64,000 nucleotides of DNA from DASRAP01 sp964503275 (GTDB lineage Bacteria; Gemmatimonadota; Gemmatimonadetes; Gemmatimonadales; Gemmatimonadaceae). Below, in pieces: positions 42,319-50,705 of this stretch. The first letter of the stretch is position 1, and the number at the start of each line of letters is the position of its first letter. The stretch is taken from NCBI GenBank assembly GCA_964503275.1, contig CAZCZO010000002.1, positions 171,221 through 235,220 on the forward strand, given 5' to 3'. Made by a program: the position numbers and the translations under genes. The notes below the pieces were generated by a model. The model was given only the letters and a program-made list of their open reading frames with translations. It searched no databases and was not told where the DNA came from.

Positions 42319-43451
42319 ACCGTCCCCGTCCGCGCGACTTCCGCCCGCCACCAACCACCGAAGGTGCTCGACGTCACGCCGAGCTCGCGCTCGAGCCCGG
42401 CCAGTAGCGGCCCATCGCCCGCCTCGAGGGCGAGCCATCGCCGCACCCCGTCCCATCCTGCGCGGTCGAAGATGGCGCGCACGACCAGCGCGGCCGTGGC
42501 GAGGCGCACGGCATCGGGCGTGTCATACGACGTCAGCTGTTCCCACGACGCCGTCGGCGTCTTCGCGGCGAACGCACGCAGTGCGGCGGCTTCGTCGGCG
42601 CGCGTGCCGCCCATGTGCCCTCCCAACCAGACGGCGAACCCTTCCTCCACGAACCAGTGGCGCCCCGTCGGCGAGCGCAGGGACTGCGCGAGGACGTGGG
42701 CCAGCTCATGCCGGTACTCCTCGCCGACGCGCGGGTCCGCGCTGAACACGCCCTGTGCGCCGCCCCAGCCACCGCGACCGGCGGTGGCGCCCGACGCTTG
42801 CAGCAGCCAGTCGAATCCGAGGGCGCGGCCCATCGCCTCGGTCGATGCCGCCAGGTAGTACGGGATGCGCGCCGGCGGCGGCACCCTGAGCGCCCGCGCG
42901 ATCGAGTCCACGAACGCCGCGGCCCGATCGGCTCGCGCGCGGTCGAACACGTGGTCCGGTGGCACGTGATACTCGATGGGGCCGACCATGACGCGCGACC
43001 ACGACGCCGTATGGCGCGCCAGCGCGCTCGTCAGGACCCAGCGCGCGTCCTCCTGCACCGCATAGAACCGCGCCAGCGCGACCGCCCGGACATCCTCCCC
43101 ATTCGCGACGGCGCGCGCGAACAGCACTTTGATCACGAACGTGCCCGAGTCGGGCCACGCCGGCTGCACCGAGAGCACGGTCGCCGGGTGTCGATAGTCC
43201 GTGAAGCCACTGGCCGGGTCGTAGGCCGCCCCTGCTGTCTGCTCCGCGGTGCGCCACAGCGCGGTCGCTGTGAAGCCGGGCTGAGGCAGCGCGAGGTACT
43301 GCGCCACGAGCTGCACCAGCGCACCGACGGGCGCCGCGCTCGTGTCGACGCCGTAGCCGATGCCGAGGGCGCGAGGGGGCTGCTGGGCCGAGGCGATGGC
43401 GGCACACGGAACGAGCAGGCAGATCGCGGCGGCTGCGGAGCGTGGGCGCAT
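42312..43451 (-). CDS. Secreted zincin-type metallopeptidase-like protein
   Basis: The 379-residue protein has a signal peptide (cleavage near AIASAQ). A zinc site of the HExxH form is His248-Glu249-Leu-Ala-His252 (RHELAHVL), followed by a Glu at 269 or 270 (FVEEGFAVW). This is the gluzincin arrangement, so it is probably an exported peptidase. The N-terminal half has no recognisable domain. The ATG at 43451 has GGAG four bases upstream. It follows the sigma-factor operon by 64 bases and could be part of it. The substrate is unknown. Confidence 0.75.
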   Translation of the reverse strand: MRPRSAAAAICLLVPCAAIASAQQPPRALGIGYGVDTSAAPVGALVQLVAQYLALPQPGFTATALWRTAEQTAGAAYDPASGFTDYRHPATVLSVQPAWPDSGTFVIKVLFARAVANGEDVRAVALARFYAVQEDARWVLTSALARHTASWSRVMVGPIEYHVPPDHVFDRARADRAAAFVDSIARALRVPPPARIPYYLAASTEAMGRALGFDWLLQASGATAGRGGWGGAQGVFSADPRVGEEYRHELAHVLAQSLRSPTGRHWFVEEGFAVWLGGHMGGTRADEAAALRAFAAKTPTASWEQLTSYDTPDAVRLATAALVVRAIFDRAGWDGVRRWLALEAGDGPLLAGLERELGVTSSTFGGWWRAEVARTGTVR

Positions 43452-43515
43452 GCGCTCCAAGATCGTCGGAGCCCTGCGCCCGCCGCAACGCCTGCGCCAC
43501 GGGCGGTCTTCAGTC

Positions 43516-44469
43516 TCAGCGGCGAGCGGACGCCTCGAGCCGGCCCAGCTGGCGCTCGAGCGCGATGATCGACACCTGAAGCTCCTGCACCTGTAGCTCC
43601 GCCCGGAGTACCTCGAGGGCGGCCGTCGCCCCCTTGGCCGCTTGCTGCCGTGCGGTCTCCAGGCGCTCCTTGGCGACGCGAAGCCCCTCCAGACTCTGCA
43701 GCAACATCGCCCGCGCGCGGAATCGCTCCAAGCGGTGCTGGATCACTTCGGGCGCCAGCCGCTCCTCGAGGAACGCGCGACGGAGGGTCAGGCGCATCGA
43801 GATGTCGTCGACCACTCCCGCAGCGGTGGTGAGCTGCAGCTTCGCGTCGGCGAGCGCCGAACTGCTCTGTGCCCCGACACGGACCTGCTGTTCGATGATC
43901 GCGACCCGGTCGCGATGCAGCGCGAGCAGCTGCTCGGCCTCGCGCAGGTCCAGCGCGAGACGTTGCGACACGAAATCCTGCTGCCCGACGCGCGGCGCCC
44001 ACAGCTCGTCGCGGGGTGCGGCGGCGGTCGCCTGCGTCTCCGCCAACTCGACGCGCAACCGCGCGACCACGGCCTGCATGCTCACCAACTCCGCCTCGGC
44101 GGCCGAGAGCTCCAGGCGCGAGATGGCCCCCAGCGCCGACTGCGCGCGCGCCTGTTCGACCCGAGACCGGGCCATGGCCAGGCGCAGCTCTGCCAGCGGC
44201 ACCCGGGACGCGATCGCATCGGATAGTTCCGAGCGCTGGCGGGCATCGCGGACCTGCGCGATCGCGAAGTCCGCGCCCGAGGCCAACGTGGCGCCCAAGG
44301 CGATCGCCGCCGCCGTACGGAGCCAGCGCAGACGGTGCCATCGCGATCCGGCGAGTGCGACCGCGTCACGGCGGTACGCCGCCATGAGCTCGCGCTCGAG
44401 TCGGTCGCGGAACGCCGGGTGTACGCGATGCGCGTCGTCACGCTCGAATCGCTCAGTCTGGTCGGTCAT
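43516..44469 (-). CDS. Membrane-anchored coiled-coil protein, probable partner of the ECF sigma factor
   Basis: The 317-residue protein has a cytoplasmic N-terminal part of about 45 residues, one membrane helix (about 52-70), and a long extracytoplasmic helical region rich in Ala, Glu, Arg and Leu. The latter reads like two coiled-coil hairpins (RLRVELAETQATAA; LRAELQVQELQVSIIALERQ), as in TolC or adaptor proteins. Position right after the sigma gene with an ATGA overlap is where an anti-sigma factor normally sits, and the topology fits. The typical zinc-binding anti-sigma motif is absent, so the anti-sigma role is inference. Confidence 0.65.
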   Translation of the reverse strand: MTDQTERFERDDAHRVHPAFRDRLERELMAAYRRDAVALAGSRWHRLRWLRTAAAIALGATLASGADFAIAQVRDARQRSELSDAIASRVPLAELRLAMARSRVEQARAQSALGAISRLELSAAEAELVSMQAVVARLRVELAETQATAAAPRDELWAPRVGQQDFVSQRLALDLREAEQLLALHRDRVAIIEQQVRVGAQSSSALADAKLQLTTAAGVVDDISMRLTLRRAFLEERLAPEVIQHRLERFRARAMLLQSLEGLRVAKERLETARQQAAKGATAALEVLRAELQVQELQVSIIALERQLGRLEASARR

Positions 44470-44996
44470 GTGATTTCTCCAAGGGATCGCAGGGACAGTT
44501 CGAGCTCGCGGCGCAGGCGCGCCCGCGCACGACGGAGGCGCCCTTCGACCGCGCGTTCCGAGATGCCGTACGCTCGGGCGAGCTCCGCGGTGCGGTGCTG
44601 GTCGAAGTGGAAGGCTTCGAGGAGGGTCGCTTCGTCGTCCGGGATCCGGGCGAGGGCCGCCGTGACCACGGCCGCGACCTCCTCCGGGTCGGACACCGCC
44701 TCGTGCTCGACGGCCGCCAGCAGCGCCGTGTGGGGGACGGCGTCGAGCGACACCGGCGCCTGCCGCCGCAGGTGGTTCAGGATGAGATTGCGCGCGACCG
44801 TCCGCAGCCACGCGAGCGGGATCCGTGGGACGCCGTTGCGCTGCCAGTCGCGGACCGCGCGAAGCCAGGCGTCCTGCGTGACATCCTCCGCCAGCAGACG
44901 ATCCCCGCCACAGCGGCGCGACACATAGGCATAGAAGGCGTCGATCGTCGTGCGGTAGATGTCGGCGAGGCGCTGCTCGGAGAGGGGCTCGGGCAT
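44466..44996 (-). CDS. ECF-subfamily RNA polymerase sigma factor
   Basis: This sigma-70-family protein has 176 residues. Region 2 (residues about 15-80: RTTIDAFYAYVSRRCGGDRLLAEDVTQDAWLRAVRDW, then PLAWLRTVARNLILNHLRR) is followed by region 4 (about 115-170: IPDDEATLLEAFHFDQHRTAELARAYGISERAVEGRLRRARARLRREL). There is no region 3 or region 1. The ATG at 44996 gives the normal N terminus. It is co-translated with the membrane coiled-coil protein and probably drives this operon, but no promoter could be assigned by eye. Confidence 0.92.
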   Translation of the reverse strand: MPEPLSEQRLADIYRTTIDAFYAYVSRRCGGDRLLAEDVTQDAWLRAVRDWQRNGVPRIPLAWLRTVARNLILNHLRRQAPVSLDAVPHTALLAAVEHEAVSDPEEVAAVVTAALARIPDDEATLLEAFHFDQHRTAELARAYGISERAVEGRLRRARARLRRELELSLRSLGEIT

Positions 44997-45135
44997 CACG
45001 ATCCTGGTAGGGATATACCTATGACACACCAGGTCGCGGGAACCCACGCACGCGGCGGACGAGTCGTCCCCCCGGTCGCGATCGCGATCCGTTACCGCAG
45101 CACGCCCCTCCCCGCGCCGACGTCCACGCCCCGAC

Positions 45136-45582
45136 TCAGCACACCGTCACCCCACGCCCGACCTCGACCCAGCGGTCGTCCCGGAGCAGCATCATCCGCT
45201 GCTGGTACTGCCGGATCGCCACCCGTGGTGGGTCGAGCGGCGCCCCACTGGGACAGCGACTCGTGAGCAGCTCGTAGCGTCCGATATGCACCACGGCGGA
45301 GTCCGGCCGGAGCATCCGCACGGCGACGAGCAGCACCGGCACCGAGTCCGTCAGTCGACACTGTCGTCCGCTGGGATGCGGCGCACAGTGCAGATACGGC
45401 TCCAGCTCCGCGCTGTCGGCGACGAAGCGCGTACGCGCGTCGACACCGGGCTCGGCCCGCAGTTGCTGCTCGGCGGCGGCCCGCACCGCGTTCGCGGGCG
45501 ACGCGGCCTGTGCGTGGGCGGGGCCGGCCAGCCCCGCGCCGAGCACGGTGATGAGGGCGAGACGAATGGTCAGTGGGGTCAT
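45136..45582 (-). CDS. Secreted hypothetical protein
   Basis: The 148-residue product has a signal peptide (LGAGLAGPAHAQAA). The mature part has four cysteines (LHCAPHPSGRQCRLTD, SRCPSGAP, VTVC) that could form two disulfides. It ends in a short beta-rich region with RDDRWVEVGRGVTVC. I do not recognise a family. It is separated from both neighbours and is probably monocistronic. Confidence 0.6.
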   Translation of the reverse strand: MTPLTIRLALITVLGAGLAGPAHAQAASPANAVRAAAEQQLRAEPGVDARTRFVADSAELEPYLHCAPHPSGRQCRLTDSVPVLLVAVRMLRPDSAVVHIGRYELLTSRCPSGAPLDPPRVAIRQYQQRMMLLRDDRWVEVGRGVTVC

Positions 45583-45670
45583 TTGCTGACGAATGTATCT
45601 CGCCCGGGTCGTACCCGCTGAGGCGCGGCGCACGGCCCTGCCCCCAGGAGCGTCACGGACGCCAGCCCCG

Positions 45671-47092
45671 CTACAGCGCGACCACCCGCTCGACCTCGAT
45701 CGCCTCAAGGAACGTGGCATCGTGTGAGACCACCACCAGCGCCCCGTCGTACCCGCGCAGCGCGGCTTCCAACGCGTCGAGGTGCTCCAGATCCAGATGG
45801 TTCGTCGGCTCGTCCAACAGGAGGAGTCGCGGGACCGTCGGGCCGCCAAGGACACACGCCAATGCCGCCCGCAGCCGCTCGCCCCCACTGAGCGTGGCGA
45901 CCGGCTGCTCAGCGGCATCGGCCCGGAACCGGAAACGCGCCAGTGCCGCGTGGACCGCATTGCGCTCGGCCTGCGGATGCTGGGCCGCGAACGCCTCACG
46001 CACGCGGCGGCCCGCCTCGAGCAGCGTGCAGGACTGGTCCAGATACGCCACGGCATCCGGAGGCACGCCGCGGTGGATCCTACCCGCGTGCACCGCGACA
46101 TCACCGGCCAACACCCGCAGCAGCGTCGACTTGCCCGCCCCGTTCCGCCCCGTCACCGCGATGCGCTCCGGACCGACGACCTCGAGCGTGAAGCGTTCGA
46201 GCACGGGCCGCTGCGGGACCGGCCCGAGGGTCACCTCATGCAGTGCGACGACCCTCGTGCCTGCCGCGAGACCGCTCGACGGCAGATCCATCCGCATCCG
46301 ATCGCGCGCGGCGAGCGGAACGCGGGCCGCGGCCGCTCGGGCCTGCGCGTCAGTGAGCACGCGGGCCGACACCTCGCGCACGCGGCCCGCCGTGGACTCG
46401 GCGCGCTGCCGCCCCGCGTTCAGGACGATCTTGGGTTGACTGCCGGTCGGTCGCGAGCGCGCCCCTGCGGCCTCCCGATGCGCCTGTCGCTCGCGCAGCG
46501 CGCGCAGCTGTCGCTCGGCGCGCGACAGCTCGGCCACGGCGTTCGCATGCTCGCGCTCCTCGGCCGCACGCTCAACGGCCCGACGCGCCGCGAAGGCGGC
46601 ATAGTTCCCGCCGTAGCTGCGCAGCACGCCTCGCTCGAGGAGCAGGATGCGGTCCACGGCGGCCAGCAGCGCGCGATCATGAGTGGCCACGAGCAGGCCG
46701 CGCGGCCACCGGGCGACGAGGCGGTGCACCTCCGCGCGCGCGGTCGCATCGAGATCGTTCGTGGGCTCGTCGAGCAGCAGGAGGTCGGGTCCGAGTCGGA
46801 GTAGTTCCGCGAGCGCGCGCCGCGCGCGCTCGCCGCCGCTCAGTGCGACCGCGGGGTCCCGATCCTGCCGTAGCAGCGCGACGCGGCCCCGAGGCGTGAC
46901 CCGCCCGGCCGTCGGCGCCAGCTCGCCCGCGAGCACGCGGAGCAGGGTGCTCTTGCCGGCCCCGTTGGGGCCGACGAGCCCGACCCGTTCGTTGCCGATG
47001 CCGAGCGCGGGAATGTCGAGGAGTGGACGGCCGTCAGGCAGGGTGACGCGGAGCGCGTCGGCCGTGAGATGTGGGCGAGCACGGGATGACAT
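45671..47092 (-). CDS. ABC-F family ATPase (ribosome-associated, two ATP-binding cassettes)
   Basis: This protein has 473 residues with two ABC domains and no membrane segment. Walker A motifs are GPNGAGKS and GRNGAGKS. Signatures are LSGGE in each half, and Walker B motifs are LLLLDEPTND and LLLLDEPTNH. A helical linker rich in Arg, Ala and Glu joins the halves. ABC-F proteins act on the ribosome, either as translation factors (Uup/EttA-like) or in antibiotic resistance; the short linker and lack of C-terminal extension do not settle which. The leader (47093-47225) contains a stem-loop belonging to the upstream doxX gene. Confidence 0.9.
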   Translation of the reverse strand: MSSRARPHLTADALRVTLPDGRPLLDIPALGIGNERVGLVGPNGAGKSTLLRVLAGELAPTAGRVTPRGRVALLRQDRDPAVALSGGERARRALAELLRLGPDLLLLDEPTNDLDATARAEVHRLVARWPRGLLVATHDRALLAAVDRILLLERGVLRSYGGNYAAFAARRAVERAAEEREHANAVAELSRAERQLRALRERQAHREAAGARSRPTGSQPKIVLNAGRQRAESTAGRVREVSARVLTDAQARAAAARVPLAARDRMRMDLPSSGLAAGTRVVALHEVTLGPVPQRPVLERFTLEVVGPERIAVTGRNGAGKSTLLRVLAGDVAVHAGRIHRGVPPDAVAYLDQSCTLLEAGRRVREAFAAQHPQAERNAVHAALARFRFRADAAEQPVATLSGGERLRAALACVLGGPTVPRLLLLDEPTNHLDLEHLDALEAALRGYDGALVVVSHDATFLEAIEVERVVAL

Positions 47093-47173
47093 ACACAGCG
47101 GGGCTGAGCGTGAGAAAGGCGTGGGGATTCACGATCAGGCGCTGGTCCATCGGGGCCTCACATCGGGGGGGAA

Positions 47174-47205
47174 GGGGAGTACCGACCGTACGACCGATAC
47201 TCCCC
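47174..47205 (-). terminator. Terminator-like hairpin after doxX
   Basis: GGGGAGTA and TACTCCCC form eight-base arms around a 16-base loop that contains the palindrome CGTACG. It lies 21 bases after the doxX stop. Because the next gene (ABC-F) is downstream on the same strand, it could also act as an attenuator for it. Confidence 0.5.
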
Positions 47206-47225
47206 GAAAGTTACCACCGCGCCGA

Positions 47226-47654
47226 TCAACGCGTCGAGCGACGCATCGCCAGCACCGTGTCGAGCGAGTAGCGGCCGGCGCCCACGAGGGCGATGGTGGC
47301 CGCACCCGCGAGCAGCGCGAGCGGGAACTCCACGCCGTTCGGGGCCCAGAAGCCGGCGGAGAGGTGCACGAAGCCGATCGCGCCGAGCATCACGGCCGCG
47401 AGGCCGAGTCCGGCGATGCGGGTGAGCAAGCCGGCGATCAGCGCGAGGCCGCCCACGAGTTCGATCGCGCCGGTGAGTGGGCCGACGACGCTGGCCATGG
47501 GGATGCCCATGCCGGCGAAGGCGCCGCTCACGCCGTCGAGGCCGTAGACGAAGAGCTTCTGCGCCCCGTGGGCGGCGAAGATGCCGCCGATGGCGAGGCG
47601 CAGGCCGACGAGGGCCGTGTCGAGACGGGCGGGGGAGATGCGGGGCTGAGCCAT
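47226..47654 (-). CDS. DoxX family membrane protein
   Basis: This protein has 142 residues and four hydrophobic helices. The family pattern is clear: RLAIGGIFAAHGAQKLF, then ELVGGLALIAGLLTRIAGLGLAAVMLGAIGFVHL and a final small-residue-rich helix. DoxX-like proteins are linked to quinone or thiosulfate oxidation and redox stress; the precise role is unknown. It follows the MarR gene by 65 bases and its upstream gap holds a sequence nearly identical to that before marR, so it is probably repressed by that regulator. Confidence 0.88.
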   Translation of the reverse strand: MAQPRISPARLDTALVGLRLAIGGIFAAHGAQKLFVYGLDGVSGAFAGMGIPMASVVGPLTGAIELVGGLALIAGLLTRIAGLGLAAVMLGAIGFVHLSAGFWAPNGVEFPLALLAGAATIALVGAGRYSLDTVLAMRRSTR

Positions 47655-47690
47655 GGTCCAATCCTCTGTGATATAAGTGTGAAACGACTT

Positions 47691-47704
47691 GGTGTGATAA
47701 CACC
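47691..47704. promoter_or_regulatory. MarR operator-like site between marR and doxX
   Basis: GGTGTGATAACACC has five-base outer arms. Its reverse complement matches GGTGTTATCACAC upstream of marR over 13 bases. Site sharing suggests the MarR protein controls both genes. Confidence 0.6.
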
Positions 47705-47719
47705 GATTAGGGCGCGCGA

Positions 47720-48184
47720 CTATGCCTCACGAGCCAGCGCGAGCAGGGCGATGAGGCTCTTGAGCTGCTTCGCGCCCAGGTGCCCCAGCTGCTCCTCGTG
47801 CGCCTGCGCCATGGGCGCATCGAGGTCGTTCACCAGCCGGCGGCCCCGGGCGGTCAGCGTGGTGAGGACCAGCCGGCGGTCCTCCGTACTCCGCTCGCGC
47901 TGGATGAGCCCGGCCGCCTCCATGCGGTCCAGCAGCCGCGACACATCGGGCATCCGCGCCACGAGCCGGTCGCGGATGTCGTTGCGGCACAGCCCCCCCG
48001 CCTCCGCCCCCCGCAACACGCGCAACACGTTGTACTGCGTGAGCGTGAGCCCGCGGGGGCCGAGCACGCGCTCGATCCCTTCGCGCAGCACCGACTCCGT
48101 GCGGGCAATGCTCAGGAAGGCCTCGTGCGCCAGACTCCCGAACGGCTTCTGCTGGCGCAACTCGTGACGCAGGTCGGTGGGCAT
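47720..48184 (-). CDS. MarR family regulator
   Basis: The 154-residue protein has the MarR winged-helix dimer fold: LTLTQYNVLRVLRGAEAGGLCRNDIRDRL, then MPDVSRLLDRMEAAGLIQRERSTEDRRLVLTTLTARGR. It has one cysteine and no obvious redox pair. The ATG at 48184 is preferred because the operator-like sequence lies just before it. It is first in the marR-doxX unit and likely autoregulates and represses doxX in response to an unknown ligand, probably a phenolic or quinone. Confidence 0.9.
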   Translation of the reverse strand: MPTDLRHELRQQKPFGSLAHEAFLSIARTESVLREGIERVLGPRGLTLTQYNVLRVLRGAEAGGLCRNDIRDRLVARMPDVSRLLDRMEAAGLIQRERSTEDRRLVLTTLTARGRRLVNDLDAPMAQAHEEQLGHLGAKQLKSLIALLALAREA

Positions 48185-48196
48185 GCACCGATAATA

Positions 48197-48209
48197 GGTG
48201 TTATCACAC
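48197..48209. promoter_or_regulatory. MarR operator-like site at the marR promoter
   Basis: GGTGTTATCACAC lies 13 bases before the marR ATG, next to GATAATAG, which could be a -10. It repeats the site before doxX in inverted orientation. Confidence 0.6.
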
Positions 48210-48264
48210 GCAATGTCAAGGACCGGCCGCGCGGCCCACGCGGCCCGCGCGGTCGGCCGGCACC

Positions 48265-49041
48265 TCAGTGCGCGTCTGGGGCCAACGCGATCAACGACAC
48301 CGCCGCCCCCTGCGGGTCCTGCACGACGATGATGCGTCCATACGGCGAGTCGAACGGCCCGAACGGCACCTGGCCACCCGCCGCCTCGACCTTCGCCTTC
48401 GCCGCGTCGGCGTCCTCCACCGCGAAGTACGCCATCCAGTGCGGCGGCATCTCGCCCCACTCGGCCGTCATCTGCAGGACGCCGCAGGCCGGCCCCTCCG
48501 CGGTCTGCAACATGTGATAGGGCGCGCCCTGGATCTCCATCACCTCATCACGGAGCCCGAACACCGCACAGTAGAACGCCGCGGCCGCCGCCGCATCGCG
48601 GGTGTTCACCTCACTCCAGGCCATCGCCCCCGGTGTGTTGATCAGCCCCGCGCCCACATGCGTGCCGGGCTGCCACAGGCCGAACACCGCCCCGGTCGGA
48701 TCCTGGCACACCGCCATTCGGCCGAAGTCACCGACCGCCATCGGGGGCACCAGCACCGTTCCACCGTGCGCGCCGATCGCCGACACCGTCGCCTCCGCAT
48801 CCGTCACACCGAAGTACACCGTCCAGGCCGGCGGGAATGGGTCCTCCGGACGCAACTGCCCGACGCCCGCCGTCACCGCGTCGCCACGGCGCGCCAACGC
48901 ATAGCCGCCGAACTCAGCGCCGCCGATATCGAACTCCCAGCCGAGTACATCGCCGTAGAAGCGCCGCGCGGCGTCCGCGTCGCTGGTCATGAGGTCGAAC
49001 CAGATCGGACGGTCGGGCTTGTGACTGGCAACGCGGGTCAT
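48265..49041 (-). CDS. Two-domain VOC (glyoxalase/bleomycin-resistance-like) protein
   Basis: The 258-residue protein has two beta-alpha-beta-beta-beta VOC modules. They begin PIWFDLMTSDADAARRFYGDVLGWEF and MAWSEVNTRDAAAAAAFYCAVFGL, and end with MAVCQDPTGAVFGLWQP and IIVVQDPQGAAVSLI. Such two-domain proteins bind a metal or small ligand and serve many roles, including detoxification; substrate is unknown. It stands alone between marR and the efflux operon. Confidence 0.9.
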   Translation of the reverse strand: MTRVASHKPDRPIWFDLMTSDADAARRFYGDVLGWEFDIGGAEFGGYALARRGDAVTAGVGQLRPEDPFPPAWTVYFGVTDAEATVSAIGAHGGTVLVPPMAVGDFGRMAVCQDPTGAVFGLWQPGTHVGAGLINTPGAMAWSEVNTRDAAAAAAFYCAVFGLRDEVMEIQGAPYHMLQTAEGPACGVLQMTAEWGEMPPHWMAYFAVEDADAAKAKVEAAGGQVPFGPFDSPYGRIIVVQDPQGAAVSLIALAPDAH

Positions 49042-49221
49042 GGGAGGGTCCGGCGTGGAGGTGAGGGTCGGCCACCGCCGTACGCCCACCGGGGCGTCAC
49101 AGCGTGCGAGCAGAACCTACCGCGGCGGGGGACGGCTGGCGAACGGATGTGGGACCGACCGCACCGCCAGTGCCACGACCCGCACCTTGAAGGGGCGAAT
49201 TCGTCGCAGGCGGTCCCGCAC

Positions 49222-50697
49222 TCAGCGGATCGGTGCTCCCCGTTCGAAGTCGTACAGCGTCAGCCGTCGCAACCGGTAATAGCTCGTCCAATAGCCTCGC
49301 AGACTCTGCACGTACTGGAGGATCGCCTGGTCCTTCTCGGTCTGCGCCTGGTACAGGTTGTCCATCCCGATCCGCCCGATCACATAGCGGTTCTTCGCCA
49401 CCTCGAATCGCTTCTGTCCTACGGTGTCCGCCTTGGCCGACAGCTCGAGCTGCCGCGCGGACTGCGCGAGTTGCAGCGCGGCGAAGTGGGCCTCCTGCGC
49501 GAGCTGCTCCAGACTGAGCCGCACGGTCGCCTCGGTGCGGTCCTGTTCGGCGCGGGCGGCCTCCACCTGCGCGGAGCGCGCGCCCCACTGCAGCACGGGC
49601 ATCTGCACGGCCACGGACACCCGCTGGGCCTCGCGCAGGTCGCGGTACACGGCGTCCATGCCCGCGCCGGTCTGGTTGAATCCCAGCGACGCCTGCACCG
49701 TGGCCCCGAACCCATTGTTCAGCCGCGCCTCGGCCACCCGGCGGCTCGCCTGGGTCTCGCTGAGTTCGCCTTCGCGCACCGTCGCACGGTTCCGCCGGGC
49801 CTGGGCGACCGCCGTCGCCGTATCCGCCGAGCGCAGGACGATCTGCTCCGGCGGCACCAACTGCAGCGCGGCGCCCGGCGGCATGGCCAGCGTGAGCCGC
49901 AGCGCCGCCGCGGTCCGCGCGTGGTCCAGGCGCGCGCCGTCGAGCGCATTGCGCGCCCGCAGCAGCGCCAGCTCGCTCTGCAGCAGGTCGTTCTCGCCGA
50001 TCCGCCCCACCTCGAAGCGGCCTTGGTTGAGCAGGAACAGTGAGTCGTTCACGGCCGCGTTGGCCTCCGCGTTGGCGAGCGCGACCTCCGCCGCGTACAA
50101 GTCGAAGAACGCGTTCGCCGTCTGCAGCGCGATGTCCTCGCGGGCCTCGAGGTACTGCCGCTCGGCGAGGTCGCCGCGGATGTCCTGCTCCCGCGCTTCC
50201 CAGCGCAAGGTGTTGGGACGTAGCAGCGACTGCCGTACGCCCACCGAGAACGGCGTGCTCGACCACACACGCGTCTGGCGCTCGCCGATCACCTCCAGGC
50301 GCGAAAGGGCCGACGACACGAACACCTCACCGCCGGTGAGCGGTACGCGCTGCGTGAGCTGCATCGTCAGCGCGGACTCGTTCTGCTGCTGGGGCCGGAA
50401 CAGCGTCGTGCCATCGGGTTGCAGGACGGGGATGATCGACCGGTTGTATACCGGCAGATTCCCCGACAGCGACAGCTGCGGCAGCAACGACGCACCGAAG
50501 GCCCGGTCGCGGGCCCGCGCGGCCTGCCGCGTCTGCTGCGCCGCCCGCGCCGGCAGGGCCCGTTGCTCCGCGAGCGCGACCGCCTCGGCCAGCGTCAGCC
50601 GCTGTTGGGCGCCGAGCCTCGCCATCACCGGCGACACCACGAGCAACGACAGCGCGAGCGCGCCCAGCACGCCAGCGCGGGAGAACACGATCGTCAT
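49222..50697 (-). CDS. TolC-family outer-membrane efflux channel
   Basis: The 491-residue protein has a signal peptide. Two repeated long helical hairpins follow, each preceded by short strands typical of TolC (LTLAEAVALAEQR at the start; LNNGFGATVQASLGFNQTG in the second strand region). It would form the outer-membrane exit duct. It is the third gene of an efflux operon, eight bases after the permease, and probably pairs with the adaptor two genes upstream. Confidence 0.9.
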   Translation of the reverse strand: MTIVFSRAGVLGALALSLLVVSPVMARLGAQQRLTLAEAVALAEQRALPARAAQQTRQAARARDRAFGASLLPQLSLSGNLPVYNRSIIPVLQPDGTTLFRPQQQNESALTMQLTQRVPLTGGEVFVSSALSRLEVIGERQTRVWSSTPFSVGVRQSLLRPNTLRWEAREQDIRGDLAERQYLEAREDIALQTANAFFDLYAAEVALANAEANAAVNDSLFLLNQGRFEVGRIGENDLLQSELALLRARNALDGARLDHARTAAALRLTLAMPPGAALQLVPPEQIVLRSADTATAVAQARRNRATVREGELSETQASRRVAEARLNNGFGATVQASLGFNQTGAGMDAVYRDLREAQRVSVAVQMPVLQWGARSAQVEAARAEQDRTEATVRLSLEQLAQEAHFAALQLAQSARQLELSAKADTVGQKRFEVAKNRYVIGRIGMDNLYQAQTEKDQAILQYVQSLRGYWTSYYRLRRLTLYDFERGAPIR

Positions 50698-50705
50698 GTG
50701 CGACC

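Noticed and set aside
45605..45617. Short hairpin CGGGT-CGT-ACCCG as a terminator
   Set aside because: Five pairs with no U-run is too weak to call in this GC-rich sequence.
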